Positions 1 through 6,413 of a stretch of DNA of 10,867 nt are shown piece after piece (within the stretch, counting starts at the first letter, position 1; every line of letters begins with the position of its first letter). A model generated the notes under the pieces. It had not been told where the DNA came from and ran no database searches. It saw nothing but the letters and a program-made list of their open reading frames with translations. This DNA is from Thermoanaerobacterales bacterium. GTDB taxonomy: Bacteria > Actinomycetota > Acidimicrobiia > Acidimicrobiales > JACDCH01. The translations under genes were made by a program, and so were the position numbers. The stretch spans positions 1 through 10,867 of the forward strand of contig PKRH01000118.1 in assembly GCA_017577565.1 (NCBI GenBank), written 5' to 3'.

Positions 1-2
1 GC

Positions 3-323
3 ACGGGCGAGGGCGGGCCCGACGCGCCCGCCGGGCCCGATCCGGCCGCCGTGGCCGCGGCGGCGCAGGCGGTCGACGCCGCCGAGGAGGCCGTCACCGC
101 CGCCGAGGAGGCGGCCCACGCCGCGGCCGCCGACGCCGCGGCCGCCGAGGAGGCCGCCCGGGCGGCCGAGGCCGAGGCGGCGGACGCCCGCCGCCGGGCC
201 GACGAGGCCCGGGACGCGGCCCGCCGGGCCCGGGACGCGGCCGCGGCGCGCGCCGCCGCCCGGGACGAGGCCGCTCGGGCCCTCGCCGAGGCCCGGGCCG
301 AGCTGGAGGTGCTGTCGCCCTGA
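3..323 (+). CDS. Ala/Glu/Arg-rich coiled-coil protein, C-terminal part (5' end outside window)
   Basis: The reading frame is open from the left edge to the TGA at 321-323, so this is most likely the 3' end of a longer gene. A GTG at 51 is the only start-like codon early on and has no convincing ribosome site. The visible 106 residues begin Gly/Pro/Ala-rich and become an uninterrupted Ala/Glu/Asp/Arg helix. AAEE-type units recur at 7 or 14 residues, as in a heptad coiled coil. The helix is acidic first and Arg-rich later, and ends ELEVLSP. No catalytic motif, membrane segment or signal peptide is visible. The underlying DNA repeats the 13-mer GCCGCCGAGGAGG at 78, 99 and 141, which follows the protein heptads. 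Function is not recognisable. It could be the tail of a structural, nucleoid-associated or envelope protein. That the frame is coding is likely; that it belongs to a longer upstream gene is inference. Confidence 0.6.
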   Translation, partial: TGEGGPDAPAGPDPAAVAAAAQAVDAAEEAVTAAEEAAHAAAADAAAAEEAARAAEAEAADARRRADEARDAARRARDAAAARAAARDEAARALAEARAELEVLSP

Positions 324-360
324 GGCGACGTGGTGCGCACCGGCCCCGGTCGCCGTGGGG

Positions 361-375
361 CGGGGGCCGCCCCCG
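361..375. terminator. GC hairpin between convergent genes
   Basis: CGGGGG and CCCCCG pair perfectly (6 bp) around a CCG loop, 38 bases after the stop of the coiled-coil gene and in the gap before the convergent DUF1353 gene ends. No T-run follows on either strand. It could help end transcription in either direction, but short GC stems arise easily by chance at this base composition. Confidence 0.25.
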
Positions 376-514
376 GGGCACCGTCACCCGCGGGCGGAGG
401 CGGCGAGCTGGCCGGCCGGCGTGCCGTCGGTGCGTCGATCCGTCTCCACGACCTCGGTGAACGCCCGGGGTGCGCCGGCGTCGAGGGCCCTCGGCCGGTG
501 GGATGCCGTCGTCG

Positions 515-1441
515 CTAGGGCCGGTCGCGGCCCGGCGGCGAGCCGCCCACCCGGGCGATGCGCCCGGCGGCGACCGGGCCGGCATCGGGCGCCGCAGCCG
601 CCCCGTCGACCGCCTCGCCGGCCCGCTCGAGGTTCTCGGCCACGTCGGGACCCATGCCCTCCGGCCGCGACACGACCGTCTCGGCCACCCGGTAGACGCC
701 GTAGACGGCCAGCACCGCGGCGGTCACGTGGAGCAGGAAGGCCAGGGCCACCCCGGCGATCAGCGCCACGCGCCAGCGCCGCCCCCAGAGCACGGCGAGC
801 GCCGCCGGGATCGCGACGGCCCCGGCGGCACCGCCGAGGACCTCGACCCACCAGGGGCGGTCGCCCATCCAGGGCAGCAGGTCGACCACGTCGAGGACGT
901 CCAGGGTGGCGAGCACGCCCAGCGCGCCGACGACGCCGAGCGTCCCGGCGACGAGCGTGCGCCACCACCAGCGGGGTGCCAGCGCGCTCCAGCAGGTCGC
1001 GAGCATGACGCCGGCCCACATCAGCCACCGCCGCAGGCGGGGCGTCCCGAGCGACGCCATCGCGTCGCGGAGGATGCGGTCGGCCTCCTCCCGGTCGACG
1101 TCCGGCCCCTCGTGGTCGGGCGGGCCGCCCGAGCGGACGAGGGCGTCGTGGAGGATGACGGCCGCCAGGTGGCTGCCGAGCCCGGGCACCAGCCAGGCGA
1201 ACATCCAGGGGATCGACGCCAGGTCGGTGCGGAAGCGCCCGGGGTCGGCCGGCACGACGAACGGCTCCCGGTGGGCCGGGTCGCGGTAGCCGAACCGCCG
1301 GAGGACCCGGAAGCTGTCGCCGTCCTGCTCGAGCTGGAGCTGCAGCGGTCCGCCGGTCTCGGCGTCGTAGAACCGGTCGGGGGCCGCGCCGCCCGACGGC
1401 TCCGCCACCGGGCCGGGCGCCGTCTCGGGGCCCTGGGTCAT
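515..1441 (-). CDS. DUF1353 domain protein with C-terminal transmembrane region
   Basis: The 308-aa product has three parts. Residues about 23-145 match the DUF1353 family: FRVLRRFGYRD (44-54), a VPA segment, the signature FRTDLASIP (70-78), then a small-residue stretch and AAVILHDAL (93-101). Residues about 139-250 hold three or four hydrophobic segments (roughly 140-155, 163-180, 200-219, 225-250), so the protein should be membrane-anchored. The last ~55 residues are Ala/Gly/Pro-rich. DUF1353 is best known as a small phage-associated domain of unknown biochemical role, usually near 100 aa, so the membrane extension is unusual. The start is the ATG at 1441, preceded by GGGAGGTG about 5 bases upstream. 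An in-frame GTG at 1471 lies beyond that ribosome site and is unlikely. The gene stands alone, convergent with the coiled-coil gene and downstream of rpf with a 338-base gap. Family assignment is good; function is unknown. Confidence 0.8.
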   Translation of the reverse strand: MTQGPETAPGPVAEPSGGAAPDRFYDAETGGPLQLQLEQDGDSFRVLRRFGYRDPAHREPFVVPADPGRFRTDLASIPWMFAWLVPGLGSHLAAVILHDALVRSGGPPDHEGPDVDREEADRILRDAMASLGTPRLRRWLMWAGVMLATCWSALAPRWWWRTLVAGTLGVVGALGVLATLDVLDVVDLLPWMGDRPWWVEVLGGAAGAVAIPAALAVLWGRRWRVALIAGVALAFLLHVTAAVLAVYGVYRVAETVVSRPEGMGPDVAENLERAGEAVDGAAAAPDAGPVAAGRIARVGGSPPGRDRP

Positions 1442-1633
1442 GGCGCCACCTCCCGCCACGCTCGGTGCCATTGAACCACGTCACGGGCCTCGAGCGGGAC
1501 GGTCCGCCGGGGCGGCGGAGGCGGCGGTCGCCGACGCGATCCGGGTTTGGCCGGGCGACCGGCCGGGAAGGTGTTGCCGTGCCGGCGGTGCCCCATCCGG
1601 GCAGGACCCGAGGCACCCGTCGAGTCGCGCCTT

Positions 1634-1671
1634 CGGCCGGCCGGGAACGCTCCCCGGTTGTCGGCCGGCCG
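1634..1671. repeat. Long inverted repeat in the rpf-DUF1353 gap
   Basis: The self-complementary 10-mer CGGCCGGCCG occurs at 1634-1643 and again at 1662-1671, so the two copies can pair as a 10-bp stem. Inside it, CCGGGA and TCCCCGG can pair around ACGC with one bulged C. It lies in the 338-base non-coding stretch 1442-1779, about 190 bases upstream of the DUF1353 start and beyond the probable rpf terminator. No repeat copy is seen elsewhere in the window. The role is unknown: a second terminator, an operator or chance are all possible. Apart from this, the hairpin at 1719-1746, a short tandem repeat at 1750-1767 and the ribosome site of DUF1353, I see nothing in this stretch. Confidence 0.45.
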
Positions 1672-1718
1672 TGCCGCGTCCGCACCCGGAGGTGCCGCCG
1701 GCGCCCCGACGCGCGCGA

Positions 1719-1746
1719 ACGGCGGGGGCCCGCAGGCCCCCGCCGT
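1719..1746 (-). terminator. Probable rho-independent-type terminator of rpf (no U-tract)
   Basis: A perfect 12-bp stem (ACGGCGGGGGCC with GGCCCCCGCCGT) closes a 4-base CGCA loop. On the minus strand it begins 34 bases after the rpf stop codon at 1780, which is the expected place. There is no U-run after the stem on that strand. Actinobacterial terminators often lack a U-tract, so the call rests on stem strength and position. Confidence 0.65.
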
Positions 1747-1749
1747 GTC

Positions 1750-1767
1750 ACGTGCGGTACGTGCGGT
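1750..1767. repeat. Tandem 9-bp direct repeat
   Basis: ACGTGCGGT occurs twice head-to-tail immediately downstream of the rpf stop, between the gene and its probable terminator stem. Two copies only; it may be a slippage product with no function. Confidence 0.4.
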
Positions 1768-1779
1768 CGGGTCCGCCGG

Positions 1780-2397
1780 TCAGCGCAGGCCGAGCTGCCG
1801 CGAGCAGGCCGGCCAGGCACCCCAGCCCTGCCCGGCCAGGACCCGCTCGGCGACCCGGATCTGCTCCTCGCGCGAGGCGTTGGCCGGGTTGCCGGTGCCG
1901 CCGTACGCCTCCCAGGTGCTCTGGGAGAACTGCAGACCGCCCCGGTAGCCGTTGCCGGTGTCGATCGACCAGTTGCCGCCGGACTCGCACTGGGCGAGGC
2001 GGTCCCAGACGGTGCCGCCGCCCGAGCTCGGCTGGGCCACGGGCGCGGCCTGGGACGACCCGCTGCTGCCCGAGGACGAGCTGCGCTCGCCGCCGTCGTC
2101 GTCGCTCTGGCGCGACGAGGAGGACGGCGCCGCCGGCTGCCACTCGGGGATCTCGCCCGGCGTCCCCAGCTTGTTCAGGTCGATCTCCTGGCCCGGGAAG
2201 ATGAGGTGCGGGTTCTCGATGCCGTTGCCGGCCGCCACCTCGGCCCAGTTGTCCGGGGCGATCTGGGAGAGCGTCTCCCCGGGCTGGACGACGTGGATGT
2301 TCGGCGTGTGTGCCCCAGCGGCGGTGCCGAAGCCGATCACCCCGGCTGCGGCGACCGCGGACGCGGTGGCGATCCGCTTGAGAGGTGACATGCGCAT
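1780..2397 (-). CDS. rpf: Secreted LysM-Rpf protein (resuscitation-promoting factor-like lysozyme/transglycosylase)
   Basis: This 205-aa protein is predicted to cleave peptidoglycan glycan strands outside the membrane, the activity tied to growth restart and division in Actinomycetota. Residues 1-29 are a Sec signal peptide (MSPLKR, hydrophobic Ala/Val/Gly core, cleavage likely after AGA at 29). Residues about 33-76 are a LysM peptidoglycan-binding domain (HVVQPGETLSQIA ... IFPGQEIDL). Residues about 88-128 are a Ser/Gly/Asp/Pro linker. Residues 130-203 are the Rpf catalytic domain: WDRLAQCESGGNW with catalytic Glu138, then GYRGGLQFSQSTW and AERVLAGQGWGAWPAC. Cys137 and Cys198 are placed for the family disulfide. 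The ATG at 2397 is chosen because AAGGAG lies 4 bases upstream; an ATG at 2391 is the alternative (spacing 10). The gene is divergent from the LAL regulator and has a long upstream leader. LysM precedes the catalytic domain, the reverse of Micrococcus Rpf. Confidence 0.93.
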   Translation of the reverse strand: MRMSPLKRIATASAVAAAGVIGFGTAAGAHTPNIHVVQPGETLSQIAPDNWAEVAAGNGIENPHLIFPGQEIDLNKLGTPGEIPEWQPAAPSSSSRQSDDDGGERSSSSGSSGSSQAAPVAQPSSGGGTVWDRLAQCESGGNWSIDTGNGYRGGLQFSQSTWEAYGGTGNPANASREEQIRVAERVLAGQGWGAWPACSRQLGLR

Positions 2398-2432
2398 GGC
2401 GCTCCTTGTCTGTGGTGCGGCGGAGCCCGGGT

Positions 2433-2557
2433 GGGTCACCGAGGAGCGCGCCCCCGTCGAAGGAGAACCCCAGCCCCCAGCGACCCCATGCCGCCGGTGG
2501 CGCAGGACGGCGCGCCACGACGGCTCCCAGGCAGGTACTTGCCCGTCCAGGTGACCC
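2433..2557 (-). promoter_or_regulatory. Possible structured 5' leader of rpf
   Basis: In the 305-base gap between rpf and the divergent regulator, complementary 8-mers GGGTCACC (2433-2440) and GGTGACCC (2550-2557) could close a domain of about 109 bases. Inside it are a near-palindrome GGCAGGTACTTGCC (2530-2543) and a strong hairpin: 7-bp stem GTGGCGC/GCGCCAC (2497-2503 with 2512-2518), extended by GCCG/CGGC (2490-2493 with 2521-2524) across a small internal loop. Read as minus-strand RNA, the domain ends 35 bases before the rpf ATG. In Actinobacteria, rpf-type genes are often controlled by the c-di-AMP (ydaO) riboswitch, but I could not find its conserved blocks here. This is therefore an unassigned candidate; base-pairing by chance in GC-rich DNA is a real alternative. 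Confidence 0.3.
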
Positions 2558-2613
2558 GACGACCCCCCGCCCGGTCAGGAGTGGTGACTACTCCCGTGCG
2601 CGGTGACGACACC

Positions 2614-2629
2614 ACATCGCAACAGATGT
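2614..2629. promoter_or_regulatory. 16-bp dyad, candidate operator
   Basis: ACATC and GATGT form perfect 5-bp arms around GCAACA. The dyad lies in a relatively AT-rich island (31 of 60 bases are G/C over 2611-2670, far below the surroundings) between the divergent rpf and LAL genes. It is centred about 33 bases upstream of the transcription start inferred from the -10 box at 2643-2648, where it would overlap the -35 region. A transcription factor site is inferred; which protein binds is unknown, and autoregulation by the adjacent LuxR protein is only one option. Confidence 0.35.
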
Positions 2630-2642
2630 CACGCAAACGCAA

Positions 2643-2648
2643 TAGACT
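2643..2648 (+). promoter_or_regulatory. Candidate -10 box of the LAL regulator
   Basis: TAGACT fits the actinobacterial TANNNT -10 pattern and predicts a transcription start near 2655, giving a leader of about 48 bases to the ATG at 2703. No recognisable -35 hexamer is present; the position is taken by the dyad at 2614-2629. Direct repeats TTTGCC at 2648-2653 and 2657-2662 overlap the predicted start site. Confidence 0.35.
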
Positions 2649-2702
2649 TTGCCCGGTTTGCCAAGCGATCCACGTGACCGCCGACGGCACCGCACCCCGC
2701 CC

Positions 2703-5375
2703 ATGACGACGACCCTCCTCCCTTCGACGCGCCCGGACGGGACCACCTCCCCGCCGGACTGGCCCCTGGTCGGCCGCGCCCGCGAGCTGCAGGCCCTGCG
2801 CGACCTGCTCGAGGACGGGCCGCCGGGCGCCATCGTCCTGGCCGGGCCGCTCGGCGTCGGCAAGACCCGCCTCGCCCGGGAGTGCCTGGCCATGGCCGCC
2901 GCCTCCGGCATGGCCACGGCGCGGGCGGTCGCGACGCACGCGGCCTCGCACATCCCCTTCGGCGCGCTCGCGCCGCTGCTGCACGCGACCTCGCGCCGCC
3001 CCGGCGCGGTCGACGACCGGGCCGACGTCCTGCGCCGGTCGGTCGCCGCGCTGGCCGACCGCCCCGACGGCGGCCGCCTCGTGCTGCTGGTGGACGACGC
3101 CCACCTGCTCGACGACGCGTCGGCCACCCTCCTCCACCAGGTCGCCGTCGCCGGCTCGGTCACCGTGCTCGCCACCGTGCGTACCGGGGAGCCGGCGCCC
3201 GACCCGATCGTGGCGCTGTGGAAGGACGGGCTCGCACCCCGCATCGAGCTGGGCGGCCTCGACCACGGCGCCACCGAGGAGCTGCTGACCACCGTGCTCG
3301 GCGGCCCGGTCGACCCGGCGACCGCCCGCCAGCTCGTCGACCGCTGCCAGGGCAACGCCCTCTTCCTCCGGGAGCTCGTCCTGGGCGCCCTCGACGACGG
3401 CACGCTCGTCGACGACGGCGTCCTGTGGCGGCTCGTCGGCGACCTGTCCCCCTCCGACCGGCTCGTCGAGATCGTCGAGGGCCGGCTCGGCCGGCTCACC
3501 GACGAGGAGCGGGCCCTCATGGAGCTCGTCTCGCACGGCGAGCCCCTCGGCCAGGCCGAGCTCGACGCCCTCTCCGACCGGAGGGTCGCCGAGGCCCTCG
3601 AGCGGCGCGGCCTGCTCACCACCCGGCTCGACGGCCGGCGCCTGCAGGTCTCGCTCGCCCACCCCGTCTACGGCGACGTCGTGCGCGCCCGCACGCCGGC
3701 CCTGCGGGCCCGCGCCATCGCCGAGTCGCTGGCCGGCGTGATCGAGCAGGCCCCGCCGCGACGGCACGACGACGTGCTGCGGATCGCGGCGTGGCGGCTC
3801 ACGGCCGGGGGCGGCGACCCCCGCCTGCTCCTCGAGGGGGCGACGATCGCCCGCTGGCGCTACGACTTCCCCCTCGCCGAGCGCCTGGCCCGGGCGGCCG
3901 GCGAGGCCGGCGCCGGGTTCGACGCCCAGCTGCTCGCCGCCCACGTGACCAGCCTGCAGGGCCGGCGCGAGGAGGCCGAGGCCGCCCTGGCCGAGCTGGC
4001 CGGCCGGTGCCGCGACGACCGCCAGCGCGGGATGGTGGCCGTGGCCCGGTTCGACAACCTGGCCACCTGGTCGGGCTGCGACCGGGTCGACCTGCTCGAC
4101 GACGCCCTCCGGCGGGTGGGCGACCCCGACGTGATCGACCAGCTCGAGGCCCGGCGCCTGTGGGCGCTCCTCGACCGGCACGGGCCGCGGGCCGCGGCCG
4201 AGGCCGCGCAGGCCCTGGCCGACCGGTCCCGGGGCGAGGCGCTGGTCGTCGCCTGCCTGGTCGGCGCCCTCGCCCTGGCCCGCCTCGGGCACCTCGACGC
4301 CGCCGTCGAGATGTCGGAGCGGGGCCGCGAGGCCCGGGAGGGCATCGACTCGCCGCTGGCGTGGAACCCCTGGTGGCACACGGTGACCGAGTGCCTGGCG
4401 CTGCAGCACGCGGGCCGGTTCGCCGAGGCCGACCGGCTGGTGGACGACCACCACGCCCAGGCGCTCGCCGAGGGGTCGGCCGAGGCCCAGGCGCTGTTCG
4501 CGGCGCTGCAGGCCGACCGGGTCGCCGACCGCGGCCGGGTCGCCACCGCCGTGCGCCGGGCCCGCGAGGCGCTGGCCGTGAACCAGCGGCTCGACCGGCC
4601 CGCCCTCGCCCGTCGCAACCACCTGGTGAGCGCGCTGGCGCTGGCGCTGTCCGGGCAGGCCGACGCCGCCGCCCACGAGCTGGAGGCCGCCGACGCGCCC
4701 GACCTGCCCCGGCCCGTGCGCGACGCCGTCGACGCCCTCCAGGCCCGGGCCTGGGTGGCGGCCGCCGGCGGCGACCTGCCCACGGCGACCCGGCACCTGG
4801 CCGAGGCGGCCGACGTCGGCGAGCGTATCGGCGACCTGGTCGGGGCGGCGGCGGCGCTCCACGGGCTCGCCCGCCTGGGACGGGCGGCCGACGTCGCCGA
4901 CCGGCTGGCGGCGGTCGCCGCCCGCATCGACGGCGACCTCGCCCCGGCGCGGGCCGAGCACGCCCGGGCCCTGGCCGCGGGCGACGCCGGCGGGCTCGAC
5001 GCCGTGTCCCCCCGCTTCAAGGCCATGGGCGCCGACCTGCTGGCGGCCGAGGCCGCCGCCGACCGCGCCGTGGTCCTGCGCCGGGCCGGCGACCAGCGGG
5101 CCGCGGCCGCCGCCGAGCGGCGGTCCGGCGACCTGGCCGAGCGCTGCGAGAGCCCGGTGACGCCGGCCCTCCAGGCGGCGGAGACCCGGGCCCGCCTGAC
5201 CCCCGCCGAGCGGGAGACCGCCGTGCTGGCCGCCGCCGGCCGGACCAACAAGGAGATCGCCGCCCAGCTCGTGCTGTCCACCCGCACCGTCGAGAACCGG
5301 CTCCAGCGGGTGTACGAGAAGCTCGGCATCTCCGGGCGGGCCGAGCTGGCCGCCGAGCTCGAGGGCGGCGCCTGA
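2703..5375 (+). CDS. LAL-family (large ATP-binding) LuxR-type transcriptional regulator
   Basis: An 890-aa cytoplasmic regulator with an N-terminal STAND/AAA-type ATPase and a C-terminal LuxR DNA-binding domain. LVGRARELQALRDLL (22-36) is the usual entry to the module. Walker A is GPLGVGKT (48-55) and Walker B is RLVLLVDDAHLLDD (125-138). The region ~380-820 is Ala/Leu/Arg-rich helical repeat sequence consistent with TPR-like sensor repeats. Residues 832-890 are the LuxR helix-turn-helix: LTPAERE, then GRTNKEIAAQLVLSTRTVENR, then VYEKLGISGRAEL. The length fits LAL/MalT-like proteins, which switch on ATP and ligand binding. The ATG at 2703 is chosen because the ATPase homology starts soon after it; no Shine-Dalgarno precedes it. 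An in-frame TTG at 2649 is the alternative. The divergent position next to rpf suggests, but does not prove, control of rpf or of itself. The ligand is unknown. Confidence 0.92.
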   Translation: MTTTLLPSTRPDGTTSPPDWPLVGRARELQALRDLLEDGPPGAIVLAGPLGVGKTRLARECLAMAAASGMATARAVATHAASHIPFGALAPLLHATSRRPGAVDDRADVLRRSVAALADRPDGGRLVLLVDDAHLLDDASATLLHQVAVAGSVTVLATVRTGEPAPDPIVALWKDGLAPRIELGGLDHGATEELLTTVLGGPVDPATARQLVDRCQGNALFLRELVLGALDDGTLVDDGVLWRLVGDLSPSDRLVEIVEGRLGRLTDEERALMELVSHGEPLGQAELDALSDRRVAEALERRGLLTTRLDGRRLQVSLAHPVYGDVVRARTPALRARAIAESLAGVIEQAPPRRHDDVLRIAAWRLTAGGGDPRLLLEGATIARWRYDFPLAERLARAAGEAGAGFDAQLLAAHVTSLQGRREEAEAALAELAGRCRDDRQRGMVAVARFDNLATWSGCDRVDLLDDALRRVGDPDVIDQLEARRLWALLDRHGPRAAAEAAQALADRSRGEALVVACLVGALALARLGHLDAAVEMSERGREAREGIDSPLAWNPWWHTVTECLALQHAGRFAEADRLVDDHHAQALAEGSAEAQALFAALQADRVADRGRVATAVRRAREALAVNQRLDRPALARRNHLVSALALALSGQADAAAHELEAADAPDLPRPVRDAVDALQARAWVAAAGGDLPTATRHLAEAADVGERIGDLVGAAAALHGLARLGRAADVADRLAAVAARIDGDLAPARAEHARALAAGDAGGLDAVSPRFKAMGADLLAAEAAADRAVVLRRAGDQRAAAAAERRSGDLAERCESPVTPALQAAETRARLTPAERETAVLAAAGRTNKEIAAQLVLSTRTVENRLQRVYEKLGISGRAELAAELEGGA

Positions 5376-5377
5376 CC

Positions 5378-5392
5378 GGCCGCCCCGCGGCC
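5378..5392 (+). terminator. GC hairpin just after the LAL gene
   Basis: GGCCGC and GCGGCC pair perfectly (6 bp) around CCC, beginning 3 bases after the stop of the regulator and ahead of the -10 box for the next gene. No U-tract follows. The placement suits a terminator, but the stem is short. Confidence 0.3.
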
Positions 5393-5407
5393 CGCGCCGG
5401 CGGCCGG

Positions 5408-5413
5408 TACGGT
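5408..5413 (+). promoter_or_regulatory. -10 box for a leaderless LigD-Pol transcript
   Basis: TACGGT (TANNNT) occupies exactly -12 to -7 if transcription starts at the G of the GTG start codon at 5420. No Shine-Dalgarno precedes this GTG, only a G-run. Leaderless mRNAs with this geometry are common in Actinobacteria. No clear -35 is present, which is also typical. Confidence 0.55.
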
Positions 5414-5419
5414 TGGGGG

Positions 5420-6376
5420 GTGCCCGCCAGCAGCGAGGGCGAGTCGCGCGCCGGGGTCCGGTTCACCAACCTCGACGAGCCCCTGTTCGACGGCGCCGAG
5501 GCCACCAAGCGCGACCTGGTCGACTACCTCGACGCCGTGCGCGACCGCATCCTGCCCGTGCTGCGCGGCCGCCCCCTCTCGGTGATCCGGGTCCACCGGG
5601 GGCAGGAGGCGTTCATGCAGAAGAACGTCCCCAAGCACGCGCCGGACTGGGTGCGCACGGTGACCTTCTGGGCCGAGTCCTCCAAGCGGCAGGTGTCCTA
5701 CGCGCTGTGCGACGACCGGCGGACGCTGCTGTGGTTCGCCAACCAGCGGGCCGTCGAGTACCACCCGACCCTGGTCACCGCCGACCACCCCGAGCGGCCC
5801 ACCCACCTCGTGCTCGACCTCGACCCACCGGAGGGCGGGGACTTCCGGGCCGCCGTGCAGGGCGCGCTGCTGGTGCGGGCCGTGCTCGACGACCTCGGCC
5901 TCGAGGGCGCGGTCAAGACCAGCGGCGCCAAGGGCGTCCACGTCTTCGTGCCGGTGGACGCGAGCGTCGGGCTCGAGGAGGCGGCCGCGGCCACCCGGGC
6001 GATCGCCGACCGGGCCGCCCGGCTCGACCCCGACGTCGCCACGACGGCCTTCATCAAGGACGACCGGGAGGGCAAGGTGTTCGTCGACCCGACCCGGGTC
6101 GGCAGCGCCACGGTCGTCGCCGCCTACAGCCCCCGGGTGCGACCGGGCACGCCGGTCTCCTTCCCGGTGCCCTGGGGCGAGCTCGGGTCGGTGTCGCCGG
6201 GTGAGCTCACGATCCACACCGTCCCCGACGCGCTGGGCGACCGCGACCCGTGGGCCGAGCTGATGCCCCGACCCCAGCCGCTGCCCGCCGACCTCGTCGA
6301 GGAGGGCCGGGCGCTGCCGGTGCCGCGGGTGCAGGCGATGCACGAGGGCCGGCGCCGTGCCCGCCGCCGCGGCTGA
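5420..6376 (+). CDS. Stand-alone LigD-type DNA primase-polymerase domain protein
   Basis: The 318-aa protein is the polymerase (PolDom) module of the bacterial NHEJ ligase LigD without nuclease or ligase domains, as in mycobacterial PolD proteins. Such enzymes add ribo- or deoxyribonucleotides at gaps and broken ends. The N-terminal RFTNLDEPLFDG ... TKRDLVDYL (14-36) and FMQKNVPKHAPDWV (65-78) are hallmark PolDom segments. The catalytic Asp pair is in LVLDLDPP (Asp133, Asp135). The nucleotide-binding SGAKGVHVFVP spans 168-178. The third metal-binding Asp is Asp223 in VFVDPTRVG, followed by YSPRVRPG (236-243). LigD usually has DYLRN where this has DPTRV, marking a divergent subgroup. The C-terminal end is Arg-rich. 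The start is the GTG at 5420, consistent with homology and with the -10 box at 5408-5413. No ligase or Ku gene is in the window, so its repair pathway is not shown here. Confidence 0.92.
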   Translation: MPASSEGESRAGVRFTNLDEPLFDGAEATKRDLVDYLDAVRDRILPVLRGRPLSVIRVHRGQEAFMQKNVPKHAPDWVRTVTFWAESSKRQVSYALCDDRRTLLWFANQRAVEYHPTLVTADHPERPTHLVLDLDPPEGGDFRAAVQGALLVRAVLDDLGLEGAVKTSGAKGVHVFVPVDASVGLEEAAAATRAIADRAARLDPDVATTAFIKDDREGKVFVDPTRVGSATVVAAYSPRVRPGTPVSFPVPWGELGSVSPGELTIHTVPDALGDRDPWAELMPRPQPLPADLVEEGRALPVPRVQAMHEGRRRARRRG

Positions 6377-6391
6377 CCCTCGCCCGGCGTC

Positions 6392-6407
6392 GCCCCGGGC
6401 CCGGGGC
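6392..6407. terminator. Perfect 16-nt GC palindrome after the LigD-Pol gene
   Basis: GCCCCGGGCCCGGGGC is its own reverse complement, 15 bases after the polymerase stop and just before the -10 box of the MaoC gene. It could fold as a tight hairpin and act as a terminator, or serve as a protein site. No U-tract follows. Confidence 0.3.
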
Positions 6408-6413
6408 CGGCAG

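Noticed and set aside
78..153. A DNA repeat array based on GCCGCCGAGGAGG at 78, 99 and 141
   Set aside because: Spacings of 21 and 42 bases equal one and two protein heptads, so the repetition is explained by the coiled-coil coding sequence.
2398..2702. A ydaO (c-di-AMP) riboswitch upstream of rpf
   Set aside because: Expected from actinobacterial rpf genes, but the conserved GGGTGAATC-like and CCGAACCCG-like blocks were not found by eye on the minus strand. Kept only as an unassigned leader candidate.
2436..4961. An 841-codon open frame on the minus strand, opposite the LAL regulator gene
   Set aside because: It is low-complexity Gly/Arg/Pro/Val sequence with no domain, mirrors the codons of the clearly real regulator on the other strand, and would run across the rpf control region. 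Long antisense frames are expected at this GC content.
2882..5419. A long plus-strand frame running into the LigD-Pol gene, as if the polymerase had an 846-residue N-terminal extension
   Set aside because: Upstream of 5420 it is Arg/Pro/Gly shadow sequence in another frame of the regulator. Polymerase homology starts just after the GTG at 5420, where a -10 box is also placed.
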